From assembly GCA_900545365.1 (NCBI GenBank), contig UQYL01000003.1, positions 50,610 through 114,609 of the forward strand: DNA of 64,000 nt, in the 5' to 3' direction. Under the pieces are notes generated by a model. The model was not told where the DNA came from. It did no database searches and worked only from the letters and a program-made list of their open reading frames with translations. Both the position numbers and the translations under genes were made by a program. Positions within the stretch are counted from its first letter, which is position 1; every line of letters begins with the position of its first letter. Source of the DNA: an uncultured Dialister sp. GTDB lineage: Bacteria; Bacillota; Negativicutes; Veillonellales; Dialisteraceae. Positions 16,408 through 24,270 of this stretch are shown piece after piece.

Positions 16408-16498
16408 CAGGCGCTTTTGCCTGAATGTTTCGGGTCAGAATATGGCGGAACTTCCGAACGGCGCCGGTTCGTCCTGCGGAGCCGCGGGACGAACCGGC
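16408..16498 (+). other. Two stem-loops in the trxA-rpmE intergenic region
   Basis: A small hairpin (CAGGC / GCCTG, 16408-16423) is followed by a 12-bp perfect stem. GCCGGTTCGTCC (16463-16474) pairs with GGACGAACCGGC (16487-16498), with a short GCG/CGC stem inside its loop. The T-run is not adjacent (16517-16522). A weaker competing stem CCGGC/GCCGG (16494-16511) would sit closer to it. It may terminate trxA transcription or be a structured RNA; which is not decided. Confidence 0.5.
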
Positions 16499-16534
16499 CA
16501 TAAAATGCCGGGGTGCTTTTTTAGCAGGGGCGTG

Positions 16535-16563
16535 TAGACAAAACGATTTTATCAGTGTATAAT
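16535..16563 (+). promoter_or_regulatory. Strong promoter of rpmE
   Basis: TAGACA (16535-16540), 17-nt spacer, perfect TATAAT (16558-16563). Confidence 0.85.
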
Positions 16564-16584
16564 ATTCAAGAATTATCTTGAATA
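16563..16584 (+). promoter_or_regulatory. Palindrome at the rpmE transcription start
   Basis: TATTCAAG-AATTAT-CTTGAATA is a perfect 8-bp inverted repeat. It begins on the last base of the -10 box and covers the expected +1. It could be a repressor operator or a 5' mRNA hairpin. Confidence 0.6.
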
Positions 16585-16604
16585 AGTGAAATGAGGTGCA
16601 AGAA

Positions 16605-16856
16605 GTGAAGAAGGGAATTCATCCGGATTACCATCCTGTAGTATTCCGCGATATCGGCGCTAATTATTCCTTCCTGACCCGTTCTACGGCTACTTCCAAT
16701 CAGACCGTAAAGTGGGAAGACGGCAACGAATATCCGCTGATCAATATCGATATCAGCAGCAAGTCCCATCCGTTCTATACGGGACAGCAGCGTTTCGGTA
16801 AAGCTCGCGGCCGTATCGAAAAGTTCAACAAACGTTACGGAAGAACTGCGGAATAA
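16605..16856 (+). CDS. rpmE2: 50S ribosomal protein L31 type B
   Basis: 83 aa from GTG 16605, with GAGGTG at 6-nt spacing. The sequence KKGIHPDYHPVVF, WEDGNEYPLI and SSKSHPFYTGQQRF is L31. It lacks the CxxC zinc motifs, so it is the zinc-independent type B (YtjA-like). In many bacteria this form is repressed by Zur and replaces the zinc form under zinc shortage. Whether a zinc-type paralogue exists elsewhere in this genome cannot be seen. It has a near-consensus promoter with a palindrome over +1 and its own terminator, so it is expressed alone. Confidence 0.95.
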   Translation: MKKGIHPDYHPVVFRDIGANYSFLTRSTATSNQTVKWEDGNEYPLINIDISSKSHPFYTGQQRFGKARGRIEKFNKRYGRTAE

Positions 16857-16858
16857 GG

Positions 16859-16883
16859 AACAGGGCATATGCCCTGTTTTTTT
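16859..16883 (+). terminator. Intrinsic terminator of rpmE
   Basis: AACAGGGC-ATAT-GCCCTGTT followed by a T-run, directly after the stop. Confidence 0.93.
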
Positions 16884-16911
16884 ATGCTTTTTTTCCGGCG
16901 CATGCGCGGTG

Positions 16912-16920
16912 TGCTATACT
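16912..16920 (+). promoter_or_regulatory. Extended -10 promoter of prfA
   Basis: TGC-TATACT at 16912-16920. A GCGCATGCGC palindrome lies at 16898-16907 in the spacer region. No clear -35 box. Confidence 0.5.
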
Positions 16921-16968
16921 TAGGGAGGCGGATTTGCCGGATAAATAGAAGAAACAGGAGATCAGAAT

Positions 16969-18054
16969 ATGCAGACTGACCGGCTGGATGGGATGGAATC
17001 CCGATTTGAAAGCATTGAAATAGAATTGAGCGATCCGTCGGTGATCGCAAATCAGGAAAAATGGAGAGCACTGTCGAAAGAGCATGCGGGCCTGGAAGAG
17101 ACGGTCACCGCATACCGGAAGTATAAAGCGGCGCGGCAGGCCGCGGAAGAAGCCCGGGCGATCCTGGGCGACCATACGCAGGAGGAGCTCCATGAACTGG
17201 CAAAAGAGGAGCTGAAGGAACAGGAAGCGGCGATAGAGGCGCTGGACAGGAGGCTTCATATTTTGCTGCTGCCCAAAGATCCGAATGATGAGAAGAATGT
17301 CATCCTGGAGATCAGAGCAGGCACCGGCGGCGAGGAAGCGGCGCTTTTCGCGGCGGATCTGCTGAAGATGTATTTGAAATTCGCGGAGCGGAAAGGATGG
17401 TCCGCGGAGATTACTGATTGTAATGAAACGGAACTGGGCGGCTATAAGGAAGTGACATGCATCATTCAGGGGCAGAATGCGTATTCTCTTCTGAAATTTG
17501 AGAGCGGTGTGCATCGGGTGCAGCGTGTGCCGGATACGGAGAGCGCGGGGCGCATTCATACATCGGCGGTCACGGTGGCGATCCTCCCGGAAGCGGAAGA
17601 GGTGGACATCGACATCAATCGGGACGATCTGCGCATTGACGTATACCGGTCGTCCGGGGCCGGCGGGCAGCATATCAATAAAACGTCGTCGGCTATCCGC
17701 ATCACGCACCTGCCGACGGGGATGGTCGTGACCTGTCAGAATGAAAGAAGCCAGCGGCAGAATCGGGAGAAAGCGCTGCAGATTCTGAGATCCCGGCTGT
17801 ATGCAGAGGCCCAGTATGCGTCTCAGGCAAAGACGGCGGCCGATCGGAAGGGACAGGTAGGCAGCGGCGACCGCTCGGAAAGGATCAGAACATATAATTT
17901 TCCCCAGGGACGGGTGACGGATCATCGGACAAAACAGACACTGTATAAGCTGGAGCAGTTTATGAACGGAGATATGGACGATATCCTGAACGGACTTCTT
18001 GAGGCGGATATGGCGGAGAAGTTGAAAGAGGCGGCGGCAAATGAGCGGATCTGA
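16969..18054 (+). CDS. prfA: Peptide chain release factor 1
   Basis: 361 aa, standard RF1 length. The codon-recognition PxT motif is PDT in RVQRVPDTESAGRIHTS, which marks RF1 (UAA/UAG) rather than RF2. The catalytic GGQ is at about 232-234 in GAGGQHINKTSSAIR. The coiled N-terminal domain precedes these. It hydrolyses peptidyl-tRNA at stop codons. The glutamine of GGQ is methylated by PrmC, whose gene overlaps the end of this one by 14 nt. Confidence 0.98.
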   Translation: MQTDRLDGMESRFESIEIELSDPSVIANQEKWRALSKEHAGLEETVTAYRKYKAARQAAEEARAILGDHTQEELHELAKEELKEQEAAIEALDRRLHILLLPKDPNDEKNVILEIRAGTGGEEAALFAADLLKMYLKFAERKGWSAEITDCNETELGGYKEVTCIIQGQNAYSLLKFESGVHRVQRVPDTESAGRIHTSAVTVAILPEAEEVDIDINRDDLRIDVYRSSGAGGQHINKTSSAIRITHLPTGMVVTCQNERSQRQNREKALQILRSRLYAEAQYASQAKTAADRKGQVGSGDRSERIRTYNFPQGRVTDHRTKQTLYKLEQFMNGDMDDILNGLLEADMAEKLKEAAANERI

Positions 18055-18919
18055 AATCTGGACGATAAAAAAGCTGATCCAGTGGACGGCAGGATACTTC
18101 CGGAATCACGGTGTGGAAGAAGCTCGCTTGGACGCGGAACTTCTCCTCGGATACGTGCTCGGAAAGCCCAGGATTTATCTGTATACGAATTATGACCAGA
18201 TCATGAACAAAGAGGAGCTGGCCCGGTACAGGGAGCTGATTCGGCGCCGGGCAGCGGGATACTGCACCGCAGTGCTCATCGGGGAAAAGGAATTTATGGG
18301 GATCCCCTTCCGTGTGAATGAGCATGTCCTGGTGCCGCGGCCGGATACGGAGGCGTGGCTGGAAAAGGTGATCCAGCGGTTTCGGAATCTGCCTGATATA
18401 TCGGTGCTGGATCTCGGAACGGGAAGCGGCGCGCTTGCGGTAAGTTTCCTGTACTACTGCAAGGAAGCGCGGGGCGTCGCGGTGGATATTTCAGAAGAAG
18501 CTCTGGAGACGGCCAAAACAAACGGGGAGCGGGCAGGGATTTCGGACCGAGTCGAATTTCGGCGCGGCGATTTCCTGGACGCGCTGCGGGAAGATGAGCA
18601 GTTCGATGTGATCCTGAGCAATCCGCCATATATTCCGTCGGGGGATATCGACGGGCTGGCGGAAGAAGTGCGCCGGGAGCCGCGGATTGCGCTTGACGGC
18701 GGTCCGGACGGGCTGAAATTTTACCGCACGCTGGGAGAGAAAGCCGTGCGTTTCCTCCGGCCGGGCGGTCTGCTTGCGGCGGAGGTCGGGATCGGACAGG
18801 CGGAGACGGTGCGGACTTTTTTCGAGAACGGGGGACTTACGGATATTGAGATCATCCCGGATTACGGCGGCGTTGATCGGGCGGTCTGCGGAAAACGTCC
18901 GGACGATCGGGCGGAATAA
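18041..18919 (+). CDS. prmC: Release factor glutamine methyltransferase
   Basis: 292 aa. The SAM-binding motif VLDLGTGSGALAVS and the catalytic NPPYIP motif (VILSNPPYIPSGDI) identify the HemK/PrmC family. An N-terminal helical domain (residues about 1-80) binds the release factor. It methylates the GGQ glutamine of RF1 and RF2. It starts inside the 3' end of prfA, so the two are translationally coupled. Confidence 0.97.
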   Translation: MSGSEIWTIKKLIQWTAGYFRNHGVEEARLDAELLLGYVLGKPRIYLYTNYDQIMNKEELARYRELIRRRAAGYCTAVLIGEKEFMGIPFRVNEHVLVPRPDTEAWLEKVIQRFRNLPDISVLDLGTGSGALAVSFLYYCKEARGVAVDISEEALETAKTNGERAGISDRVEFRRGDFLDALREDEQFDVILSNPPYIPSGDIDGLAEEVRREPRIALDGGPDGLKFYRTLGEKAVRFLRPGGLLAAEVGIGQAETVRTFFENGGLTDIEIIPDYGGVDRAVCGKRPDDRAE

Positions 18920-18948
18920 AGCCGGGTTTTACTGTAAGAAGGCATACG

Positions 18949-19998
18949 ATGAAAACAGAAATCATTTCCGATGACAGGGCGGATTTTAAAGAAAAAGTAA
19001 AAAAACTGGGACAGATCATCCGGGACGGCGGGCTGGTGGCGTTTCCTACGGAGACCGTCTACGGTCTCGGCGGCAATGCGCTTGACAGTGAAGCGGCCAA
19101 AAAGATCTATGCGGCAAAAGGAAGGCCGTCTGATAATCCGCTGATTGTCCATGTGCTGGACATCGCGCAGGCGGAAGCGCTGGCAGAGGAGATCACGCCG
19201 CTGGAACGGAAGCTCATGAAAGCATTCTGGCCGGGGCCGCTGACCATTGTCCTGCCTAAAAAATCAGTCATACCGGCAGAGACGTCGGGCGGTCTGGATA
19301 CAGTAGCGCTTCGGTGTCCGGTCCATCCTGCCGTGAGAGCGCTGATCCGGGAAGCGGGCGTTCCCATTGCGGGGCCGAGTGCGAATCTTTCCGGGAAGCC
19401 CAGTCCTACGTCGGCAGATGACGTATACAGAGATCTTCATGGACGGATCGAGGCGATCATTGACGGAGGCCCCTGCCGCATCGGCGTGGAGTCGACGATC
19501 GTCGCCTGCGAAGGGGAAAAGATCATCATTTACAGGCCGGGCGGTCTGCCGAAGGAAGTTCTTGAAACGTATGCGCCCGTGGAGATTGACCGGGGGCTGC
19601 TGCCGGACGCACATCCCAAGGCACCGGGCATGAAGTACAGACATTATGCGCCGGCGGCTCCGATGGTTGTCTATACGGGCGATACGGAGACGGCGGAGGA
19701 AGCGATTTTGTCTTTTGCGGATAAAAAGGACAAAACCTATGGCTTTTTTGTCAGCGAGGAAACGGCGGAGAGACTTCCGGAAGAAGCGGTGGTTTTCATT
19801 TGGGGGAAACGGGGAGATCAGCAGGAAATGGCGCGGCGTCTTTTTGAAGGACTGCATTATTTCAACGATCATCCCGTTGACCAGATCATTGGGGAAGGCA
19901 CGGAGGATTCTGGATTGGGATTGGCCGTCATGAACCGCTTGACGAAGGCATCAGGATATCATATCATTGTAGAAAATCATAAAAAGTATGCAAAATAA
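18949..19998 (+). CDS. tsaC: L-threonylcarbamoyladenylate synthase
   Basis: 349 aa, the long Sua5/YwlC form with an N-terminal YrdC domain and a C-terminal Sua5 domain. Motifs are GGLVAFPTETVYGLGG, KGRPSDNPLIVH, GPSANLSGKPSPTSA and the linker PGMKYRHYAPAAPM. It makes threonylcarbamoyl-AMP from threonine, bicarbonate and ATP for the t6A37 modification of ANN-decoding tRNAs. Its place after prmC and before rpiB matches the Bacillus ywlC region. Confidence 0.96.
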   Translation: MKTEIISDDRADFKEKVKKLGQIIRDGGLVAFPTETVYGLGGNALDSEAAKKIYAAKGRPSDNPLIVHVLDIAQAEALAEEITPLERKLMKAFWPGPLTIVLPKKSVIPAETSGGLDTVALRCPVHPAVRALIREAGVPIAGPSANLSGKPSPTSADDVYRDLHGRIEAIIDGGPCRIGVESTIVACEGEKIIIYRPGGLPKEVLETYAPVEIDRGLLPDAHPKAPGMKYRHYAPAAPMVVYTGDTETAEEAILSFADKKDKTYGFFVSEETAERLPEEAVVFIWGKRGDQQEMARRLFEGLHYFNDHPVDQIIGEGTEDSGLGLAVMNRLTKASGYHIIVENHKKYAK

Positions 19999-20037
19999 CT
20001 GATAAGTATACTTTTATTCGGAGAGAAGGGGACAATG

Positions 20038-20490
20038 ATGAAGATAGCCATTGCCAGCGATCATGGGGGATACGCGCTGAAAGAAGCTCTGAAAAAGCAT
20101 TTGGAAGAGAGACAGACAGAATACCTGGACTGCGGAACAGACAGTACGGCATCGTGTGATTATCCTGATTTCGCTGAAAAAGCGTGCCGTCTGGTGCAGA
20201 ACGGTGAAGCCGACAGGGCTGTCCTGATCTGCGGCACAGGCATCGGCATGTGCATCTCGGCCAATAAAATGACCGGGATCCGCGCGGCGCTCTGCGGAGA
20301 AACGTATTCTGCCCGGTTTACAAGAGCTCATAACGATGCCAATGTGCTCTGTATGGGTGCCAGAGTGACCGGCGAAGGACTGGCGGAAATGATTCTGGAT
20401 GAATTCCTCGATACGGAATTTGAAGGCGGGAGGCATCAGCGCCGTATTGATAAGATCGCGGAGATTGAAAGGAAAGAGCATCATGTATGA
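20038..20490 (+). CDS. rpiB: Ribose-5-phosphate isomerase B
   Basis: 150 aa from ATG 20038 (AAGGGG at 6 nt; ATG 20035 is also possible). The start MKIAIASDHGGYALKEALK, the LICGTGIGMCISANK motif with the active-site Cys, and ARFTRAHNDANVLCMGAR are typical RpiB. It interconverts ribose-5-phosphate and ribulose-5-phosphate in the pentose phosphate pathway. The region just upstream holds a perfect palindrome AAGTATACTT (20004-20013) of unknown role. The end overlaps ywlG by 8 nt. Confidence 0.96.
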   Translation: MKIAIASDHGGYALKEALKKHLEERQTEYLDCGTDSTASCDYPDFAEKACRLVQNGEADRAVLICGTGIGMCISANKMTGIRAALCGETYSARFTRAHNDANVLCMGARVTGEGLAEMILDEFLDTEFEGGRHQRRIDKIAEIERKEHHV

Positions 20491-21028
20491 AGAGCTGAAG
20501 CAGGAAGCGGAAGCGGCTTTTCGGGAACTGATTGAGCTGTCACACTTCAGAAAAGGCGATCTGATCGTTATCGGCGGTTCATCCAGCGAGATCCGCGGGG
20601 GCCGCATCGGGAAAGACAGCTCCTATGAAGTGGGCGCCACTGTGGTGGATTCTCTGATGCGGACAGCTGAAGAAAACGGTCTGTGTCTCGCTTTTCAGTG
20701 CTGCGAACATCTGAACAGGGCGCTCGTCGTGGAGAGAGAGACGGCAGAGCGTTTCGGACTGGAAGAGGTAACGGTCGTTCCGTGGCTCCATGCCGGCGGG
20801 GCTTTCGCAACCAGCGCCTATGAACGGTTCAAAGAACCGGTGGTCGTGGAAACTGTCCGTGCGCACGGCGGTTTGGATATCGGGCTGACGATGATCGGCA
20901 TGCATCTTCGCAGAGTGGCGGTCCCGGTACGTCTGACACATAATCGCATCGGGAATGCGCTCGTCTGCGGAGCCAGGACGAGACCGCCGCTGATCGGCGG
21001 GGAACGGGCCCGTTATACAAGGGAATAA
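20483..21028 (+). CDS. ywlG: TIGR01440/UPF0340 (YwlG) family protein
   Basis: 181 aa from ATG 20483, which has GGAAAGAG just upstream and overlaps the rpiB stop. The motifs VIGGSSSEIRGGRIG, LAFQCCEHLNRALVVE and WLHAGGAFATSAY identify UPF0340. It is a small cytosolic protein of unknown function, nearly always between rpiB and glyA in Firmicutes. The conserved CCEH suggests a metal or thiol site, but no reaction is known. Confidence 0.93.
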   Translation: MYEELKQEAEAAFRELIELSHFRKGDLIVIGGSSSEIRGGRIGKDSSYEVGATVVDSLMRTAEENGLCLAFQCCEHLNRALVVERETAERFGLEEVTVVPWLHAGGAFATSAYERFKEPVVVETVRAHGGLDIGLTMIGMHLRRVAVPVRLTHNRIGNALVCGARTRPPLIGGERARYTRE

Positions 21029-21078
21029 GTCAGAATGGATGAGGGAATTTTCCCATTTTGCACAAGGAGAGCAAGACC

Positions 21079-22317
21079 ATGAAACATTTAAGAGACGACA
21101 AGGAAGTATACAGCGCGGTACAGGAAGAACTGGGGCGCCAGAGAGAAAAACTTGAGATGATCGCTTCGGAGAATATCGTGAGTTATGCGGTCATGGAGGC
21201 GCAGGGTAGCGTTCTGACCAATAAATATGCGGAAGGGTATCCGGGGAAAAGATATTACGGCGGCTGCGAATATGTGGACAAAGTGGAACAGCTCGCCATT
21301 GACCGGGCAAAAGAACTGTTCGGCGCGGATCATGTCAATGTGCAGCCTCATTCCGGTTCTCAGGCAAATTTTGCCGTCTATTACGGACTTCTCAAGCCGG
21401 GCGATACGATCATGGGGATGAATCTGACTGACGGCGGCCACCTGACGCATGGCAGCCCGGTGAATATTTCCGGCAATTATTTCCATGTCGTTCCTTACGG
21501 TGTCCGCAGAGAAGATGAACTGCTGGATTATGACGCCATGGAAAAGACGGCGAAAGAAGTGCGGCCGAAACTGATCATCGCAGGGACGAGCGCCTATTCC
21601 CGCATTATTGATTTTGAACGGATTGCGGCCATCGCAAAAGAAGTGGGGGCGCTCTTTATGGTCGACATGGCGCACTTTGCCGGCCTTGTAGCGGGCGGAG
21701 AATATCCGAGCCCGGTTCCGCATGCGGATATCGTGACGACCACGACGCACAAGACGCTCCGCGGTCCGAGAGGCGGCATCATTATGTGCAGGGAAGAATT
21801 TGCAAAAGCGATTGACAAAGCGGTATTCCCGGGCATGCAGGGCGGGCCTCTGATGCATGTGATCGCCGCCAAAGCGGTGGCTTTTGGTGAAGATCTGGAA
21901 GATTCTTTCAAAGAATACGCAAAGCAGATCAAGAAAAATGAGAAAGTGCTTTCCGACGAGCTGCAGAAGAACGGCATTCGCGTAGTGTCCGGCGGCACGG
22001 ATACCCATGTGCTTCTCGCTGACATGACGGATATCGGCATCAACGGCAAGATCGCGCAGAATGTGCTGGATGAAGTCGGCATTACGTGCAACAAGAATAC
22101 GATCCCCTTTGAAAAGCTTTCTCCTTTTGTTACGAGCGGTATCCGTCTTGGTTCTCCCGCGCTGACCACGAGAGGTCTGGTGGAAGAGGATTTCCGGGAA
22201 GTCGCCGATATTATCTGCGCGGTGCTGAAAGCGCCGGAAGATGAGGCAGTCAAAGAGAATGCCAAAGCGCGTGTGCAGGTGATCTGCAAAAAATATCCGC
22301 TGTACGAAGAATATTGA
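21079..22317 (+). CDS. glyA: Serine hydroxymethyltransferase
   Basis: 412 aa from ATG 21079, with AAGGAGA at 21064. The start TTG 21058 is less likely. The PLP lysine is K225 in TTTTHKTLRGPRGG. Other SHMT motifs are MIASENIVS, NKYAEGYPGKRYYGGCE and QPHSGSQAN. It interconverts serine and glycine with tetrahydrofolate and supplies one-carbon units. It closes the prfA-to-glyA run, and a strong terminator follows. Confidence 0.98.
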   Translation: MKHLRDDKEVYSAVQEELGRQREKLEMIASENIVSYAVMEAQGSVLTNKYAEGYPGKRYYGGCEYVDKVEQLAIDRAKELFGADHVNVQPHSGSQANFAVYYGLLKPGDTIMGMNLTDGGHLTHGSPVNISGNYFHVVPYGVRREDELLDYDAMEKTAKEVRPKLIIAGTSAYSRIIDFERIAAIAKEVGALFMVDMAHFAGLVAGGEYPSPVPHADIVTTTTHKTLRGPRGGIIMCREEFAKAIDKAVFPGMQGGPLMHVIAAKAVAFGEDLEDSFKEYAKQIKKNEKVLSDELQKNGIRVVSGGTDTHVLLADMTDIGINGKIAQNVLDEVGITCNKNTIPFEKLSPFVTSGIRLGSPALTTRGLVEEDFREVADIICAVLKAPEDEAVKENAKARVQVICKKYPLYEEY

Positions 22318-22335
22318 TCCGGAAGCGGGTACAGG

Positions 22336-22364
22336 AATCTCTCCCATTGCGGGAGAGATTTTTT
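22336..22364 (+). terminator. Intrinsic terminator of glyA
   Basis: AATCTCTCCC / GGGAGAGATT stem with a 5-nt loop, then TTTT. Confidence 0.93.
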
Positions 22365-22375
22365 GCTGCGGAAAT

Positions 22376-22404
22376 TTGATTATATTTATTTCTTATGATA
22401 TGAT
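22376..22404 (+). promoter_or_regulatory. Promoter of a non-coding transcript
   Basis: TTGATT (22376-22381), 17-nt spacer, TATGAT (22399-22404). It lies directly after the glyA terminator and no plausible open frame follows. Confidence 0.65.
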
Positions 22405-22410
22405 AAGCAC

Positions 22411-22580
22411 AGAGGGATAAGGAATAATTATCTGTCCATAAATAAATGATTGGGAATATTTTTGGGAAGGTAATGGTCTTATCACTGGAAGCAGGCAAGT
22501 TTTGGATGTATCTGTAACCCTCCTCGGTTGTTCCCGCGTTTCGCAGGCAAAAAGCTCCTTTTAAGAAAAGGAGCTTTTTT
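22411..22580 (+). ncRNA. Candidate small RNA of about 170 nt
   Basis: Between the promoter at 22376-22404 and a 14-bp terminator at 22549-22580 there is no convincing coding frame. The ABC operon downstream has its own strong promoter at 22721-22749, so this transcript is probably free-standing rather than a leader. Complementary segments suggest folding: GAGGG (22412-22416) with CCCTC (22518-22522), GATAAG (22416-22421) with CTTATC (22478-22483), and GGGAA (22452-22456) with TTCCC (22531-22535). Some of these pairs exclude each other. Size and end pairing would suit a 6S-like RNA, but I see no decisive family motif. Confidence 0.5.
22549..22580 (+). terminator. Terminator of the candidate small RNA
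   Basis: AAAAAGCTCCTTTT pairs fully with AAAAGGAGCTTTTT around the loop AAG, followed by a further T. The A-run on the other arm makes it potentially bidirectional. Confidence 0.93.
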
Positions 22581-22720
22581 GTTTGCTTTGTGAAATGAAT
22601 AAAATGCATAAATTTTCATTGCAAAAACCGGAGGGGGAATGTTTTGACACGGAAGAAGAAAGAAGAAAGAGAAAATCCCCGCAAACAGGAAGAAAAGCAA
22701 AAAGCCGTGGGTGCTTTTCG

Positions 22721-22749
22721 TTGACACAGATGAATAAATATGCTAATAT
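22721..22749 (+). promoter_or_regulatory. Promoter of the amino acid ABC operon
   Basis: Consensus TTGACA (22721-22726), 17-nt spacer, TAATAT (22744-22749). The stretch from 22581 to 22720 before it holds nothing I recognise. Confidence 0.85.
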
Positions 22750-22778
22750 GCGGTATGCATTATTAGGAGAGGATAACA

Positions 22779-23531
22779 ATGAGCGAGAAACAGAACATTA
22801 TTTACGACATCAGGCACATCAAGAAAAATTTTGGAAAACTTGAAGTATTGAAAGATATCAGCATGCAGATTCGGAATGGAGAGGTGCTTACGATCATCGG
22901 ACCGTCCGGCTCAGGTAAGAGCACATTTCTCCGGTGCCTGAATCTTCTGGAGACGCCAACGGGAGGCGAGCTGTGGTTTGAGGGGAAGAAGATCGATTCC
23001 GGCACGGATATCAAGATGCTCCGCAGAGAAGTAGGCATGGTCTTCCAGCAGTTCAATCTGTTTCCCATGTTCACCGTTCTGAAGAACGTCATGTACGCGC
23101 CGATCCATATCAGAAAGACCCCGGAAAAAGAAGCGAAAGAGCAGGCTATGGAGCTGCTTTCCCGCGTAGGGATGGCGGATCACGCGGATTTTTATCCGGA
23201 ACAGCTGTCCGGCGGACAGCAGCAGCGTGTGGCGATTGCCCGCGCGCTGGCCATGAAGCCGAAGATGCTGCTTTTCGATGAACCGACTTCCGCACTGGAT
23301 CCGGAATTGGTCGGGGACGTACTGGAAGTCATGAAAAACGTGGCAATAAATGGGATGACGATGGCGGTGGTGACGCACGAGATGCAGTTCGCCCGGTCTG
23401 TATCGAACCGTGTCGTCTTTATGGATAAGGGCTATATTGTGGAAGAAGGCGATCCGGAGGATATTTTCACACATCCGAAGGAAGAACGCACTCAGACATT
23501 TCTGAAGCGCCTGCTCCATGCGGATATTTAA
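22779..23531 (+). CDS. Polar amino acid ABC transporter, ATP-binding protein
   Basis: 250 aa. Walker A GPSGSGKST, signature LSGGQQQRVAIARAL, Walker B LLFDEPTSALDPE and the H-loop THEM are all present. The NLLETPTGGELWFEG and VFQQFNLFPMFTVLKN segments are typical of the GlnQ/HisP/ArtM subfamily. It powers import through the permease encoded next. The ATG has GGAGAGG upstream. It is the first gene of an ATPase-permease-binding protein operon, all in co-linear order. Confidence 0.96.
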   Translation: MSEKQNIIYDIRHIKKNFGKLEVLKDISMQIRNGEVLTIIGPSGSGKSTFLRCLNLLETPTGGELWFEGKKIDSGTDIKMLRREVGMVFQQFNLFPMFTVLKNVMYAPIHIRKTPEKEAKEQAMELLSRVGMADHADFYPEQLSGGQQQRVAIARALAMKPKMLLFDEPTSALDPELVGDVLEVMKNVAINGMTMAVVTHEMQFARSVSNRVVFMDKGYIVEEGDPEDIFTHPKEERTQTFLKRLLHADI

Positions 23532-23547
23532 GGAGATGTAGAACGAA

Positions 23548-24240
23548 ATGGATTTGGTTATCGATACAGCCGTCAAATATAATGACATATTCATGTCCGG
23601 GATCAAAGTGACGATCCTGATTTCTCTGATGTCCTGCTTCTTCGGCCTGTTGCTGGGCATTATCCTTGCGTTTATGAAAATTTCCGGGATCAAGGTCCTG
23701 CAGGCCATTGCCACCGTTTACGTGGAAGTGATCCGGGGCACGCCGATTCTGGTTCAGATCTCGCTCGTATTTTTCGGTCTGCCGTTCCTGGGCATTCATT
23801 TTCCGAGCTTCCAGTTCATGGGCGTCGATTTTGAACGTCTCTCTGCCGGCATACTGGCGTTGATTATCAATTCCGGCGCGTACGAATGTGAGATCGTGCG
23901 TTCCGGCATTCAGTCCATCGGGAAAGGGCAGTTAGAAGGCGCCATGTCCCTGGGCTTTTCCAAATGGGAATCCATGGTGCGCATCATCATTCCGCAGGCG
24001 ATCAAAAACATTCTGCCTGTCATCGGCAATGAATTTGTAACGCTCATCAAGGAATCTTCCCAGGTATCGGTCATCGGCATGGCTGATCTCATGTACACGG
24101 CGACGACAATTCAGGGGATCAGCTTCCAGCCGTTCCCGCCGCTTGTCATCGTCGCGGTATATTACTTTATCCTGACGTTTGCTGTATCGAACATCCTGCG
24201 CGCGCTGGAATGGAAGTTCAAAATCAAAGCCGTTCGGTAA
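23548..24240 (+). CDS. Polar amino acid ABC transporter, permease
   Basis: 230 aa, about five transmembrane helices. It has the HisM/GlnP-type motif IRGTPILVQISLVFFGLP and the EAA loop SGAYECEIVRSGIQSIGKGQLEGAMSLGFS that contacts the ATPase. Only one permease is encoded, so it probably works as a homodimer. It starts 16 nt after the ATPase gene. Confidence 0.95.
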   Translation: MDLVIDTAVKYNDIFMSGIKVTILISLMSCFFGLLLGIILAFMKISGIKVLQAIATVYVEVIRGTPILVQISLVFFGLPFLGIHFPSFQFMGVDFERLSAGILALIINSGAYECEIVRSGIQSIGKGQLEGAMSLGFSKWESMVRIIIPQAIKNILPVIGNEFVTLIKESSQVSVIGMADLMYTATTIQGISFQPFPPLVIVAVYYFILTFAVSNILRALEWKFKIKAVR

Positions 24241-24270
24241 TTGATTGCTATTAATGGAGGAAGAATAAAA

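Noticed and set aside
16898..16907. Perfect palindrome GCGCATGCGC upstream of prfA
   Set aside because: Ten bases of this composition can occur by chance in a GC-rich region; no second copy or partner was seen.
20004..20013. Palindrome AAGTATACTT before rpiB
   Set aside because: Short and A/T-rich; no -35 box or repressor gene supports an operator.
22484..22496. GGAAGCAG string recalling the SRP RNA core
   Set aside because: The required GGAA tetraloop hairpin and its flanking symmetrical loop are missing.
22526..22538. Weak similarity to a T-box motif (GGTTGTTCCCGCG)
   Set aside because: No stem I or specifier elements seen, the terminator is not followed directly by a gene, and the next operon has a separate strong promoter.
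22583..22843. 86-aa frame between the candidate RNA and the ABC ATPase
   Set aside because: It runs through the TTGACA promoter and into the ATPase gene, has no ribosome site and is highly charged without a domain.
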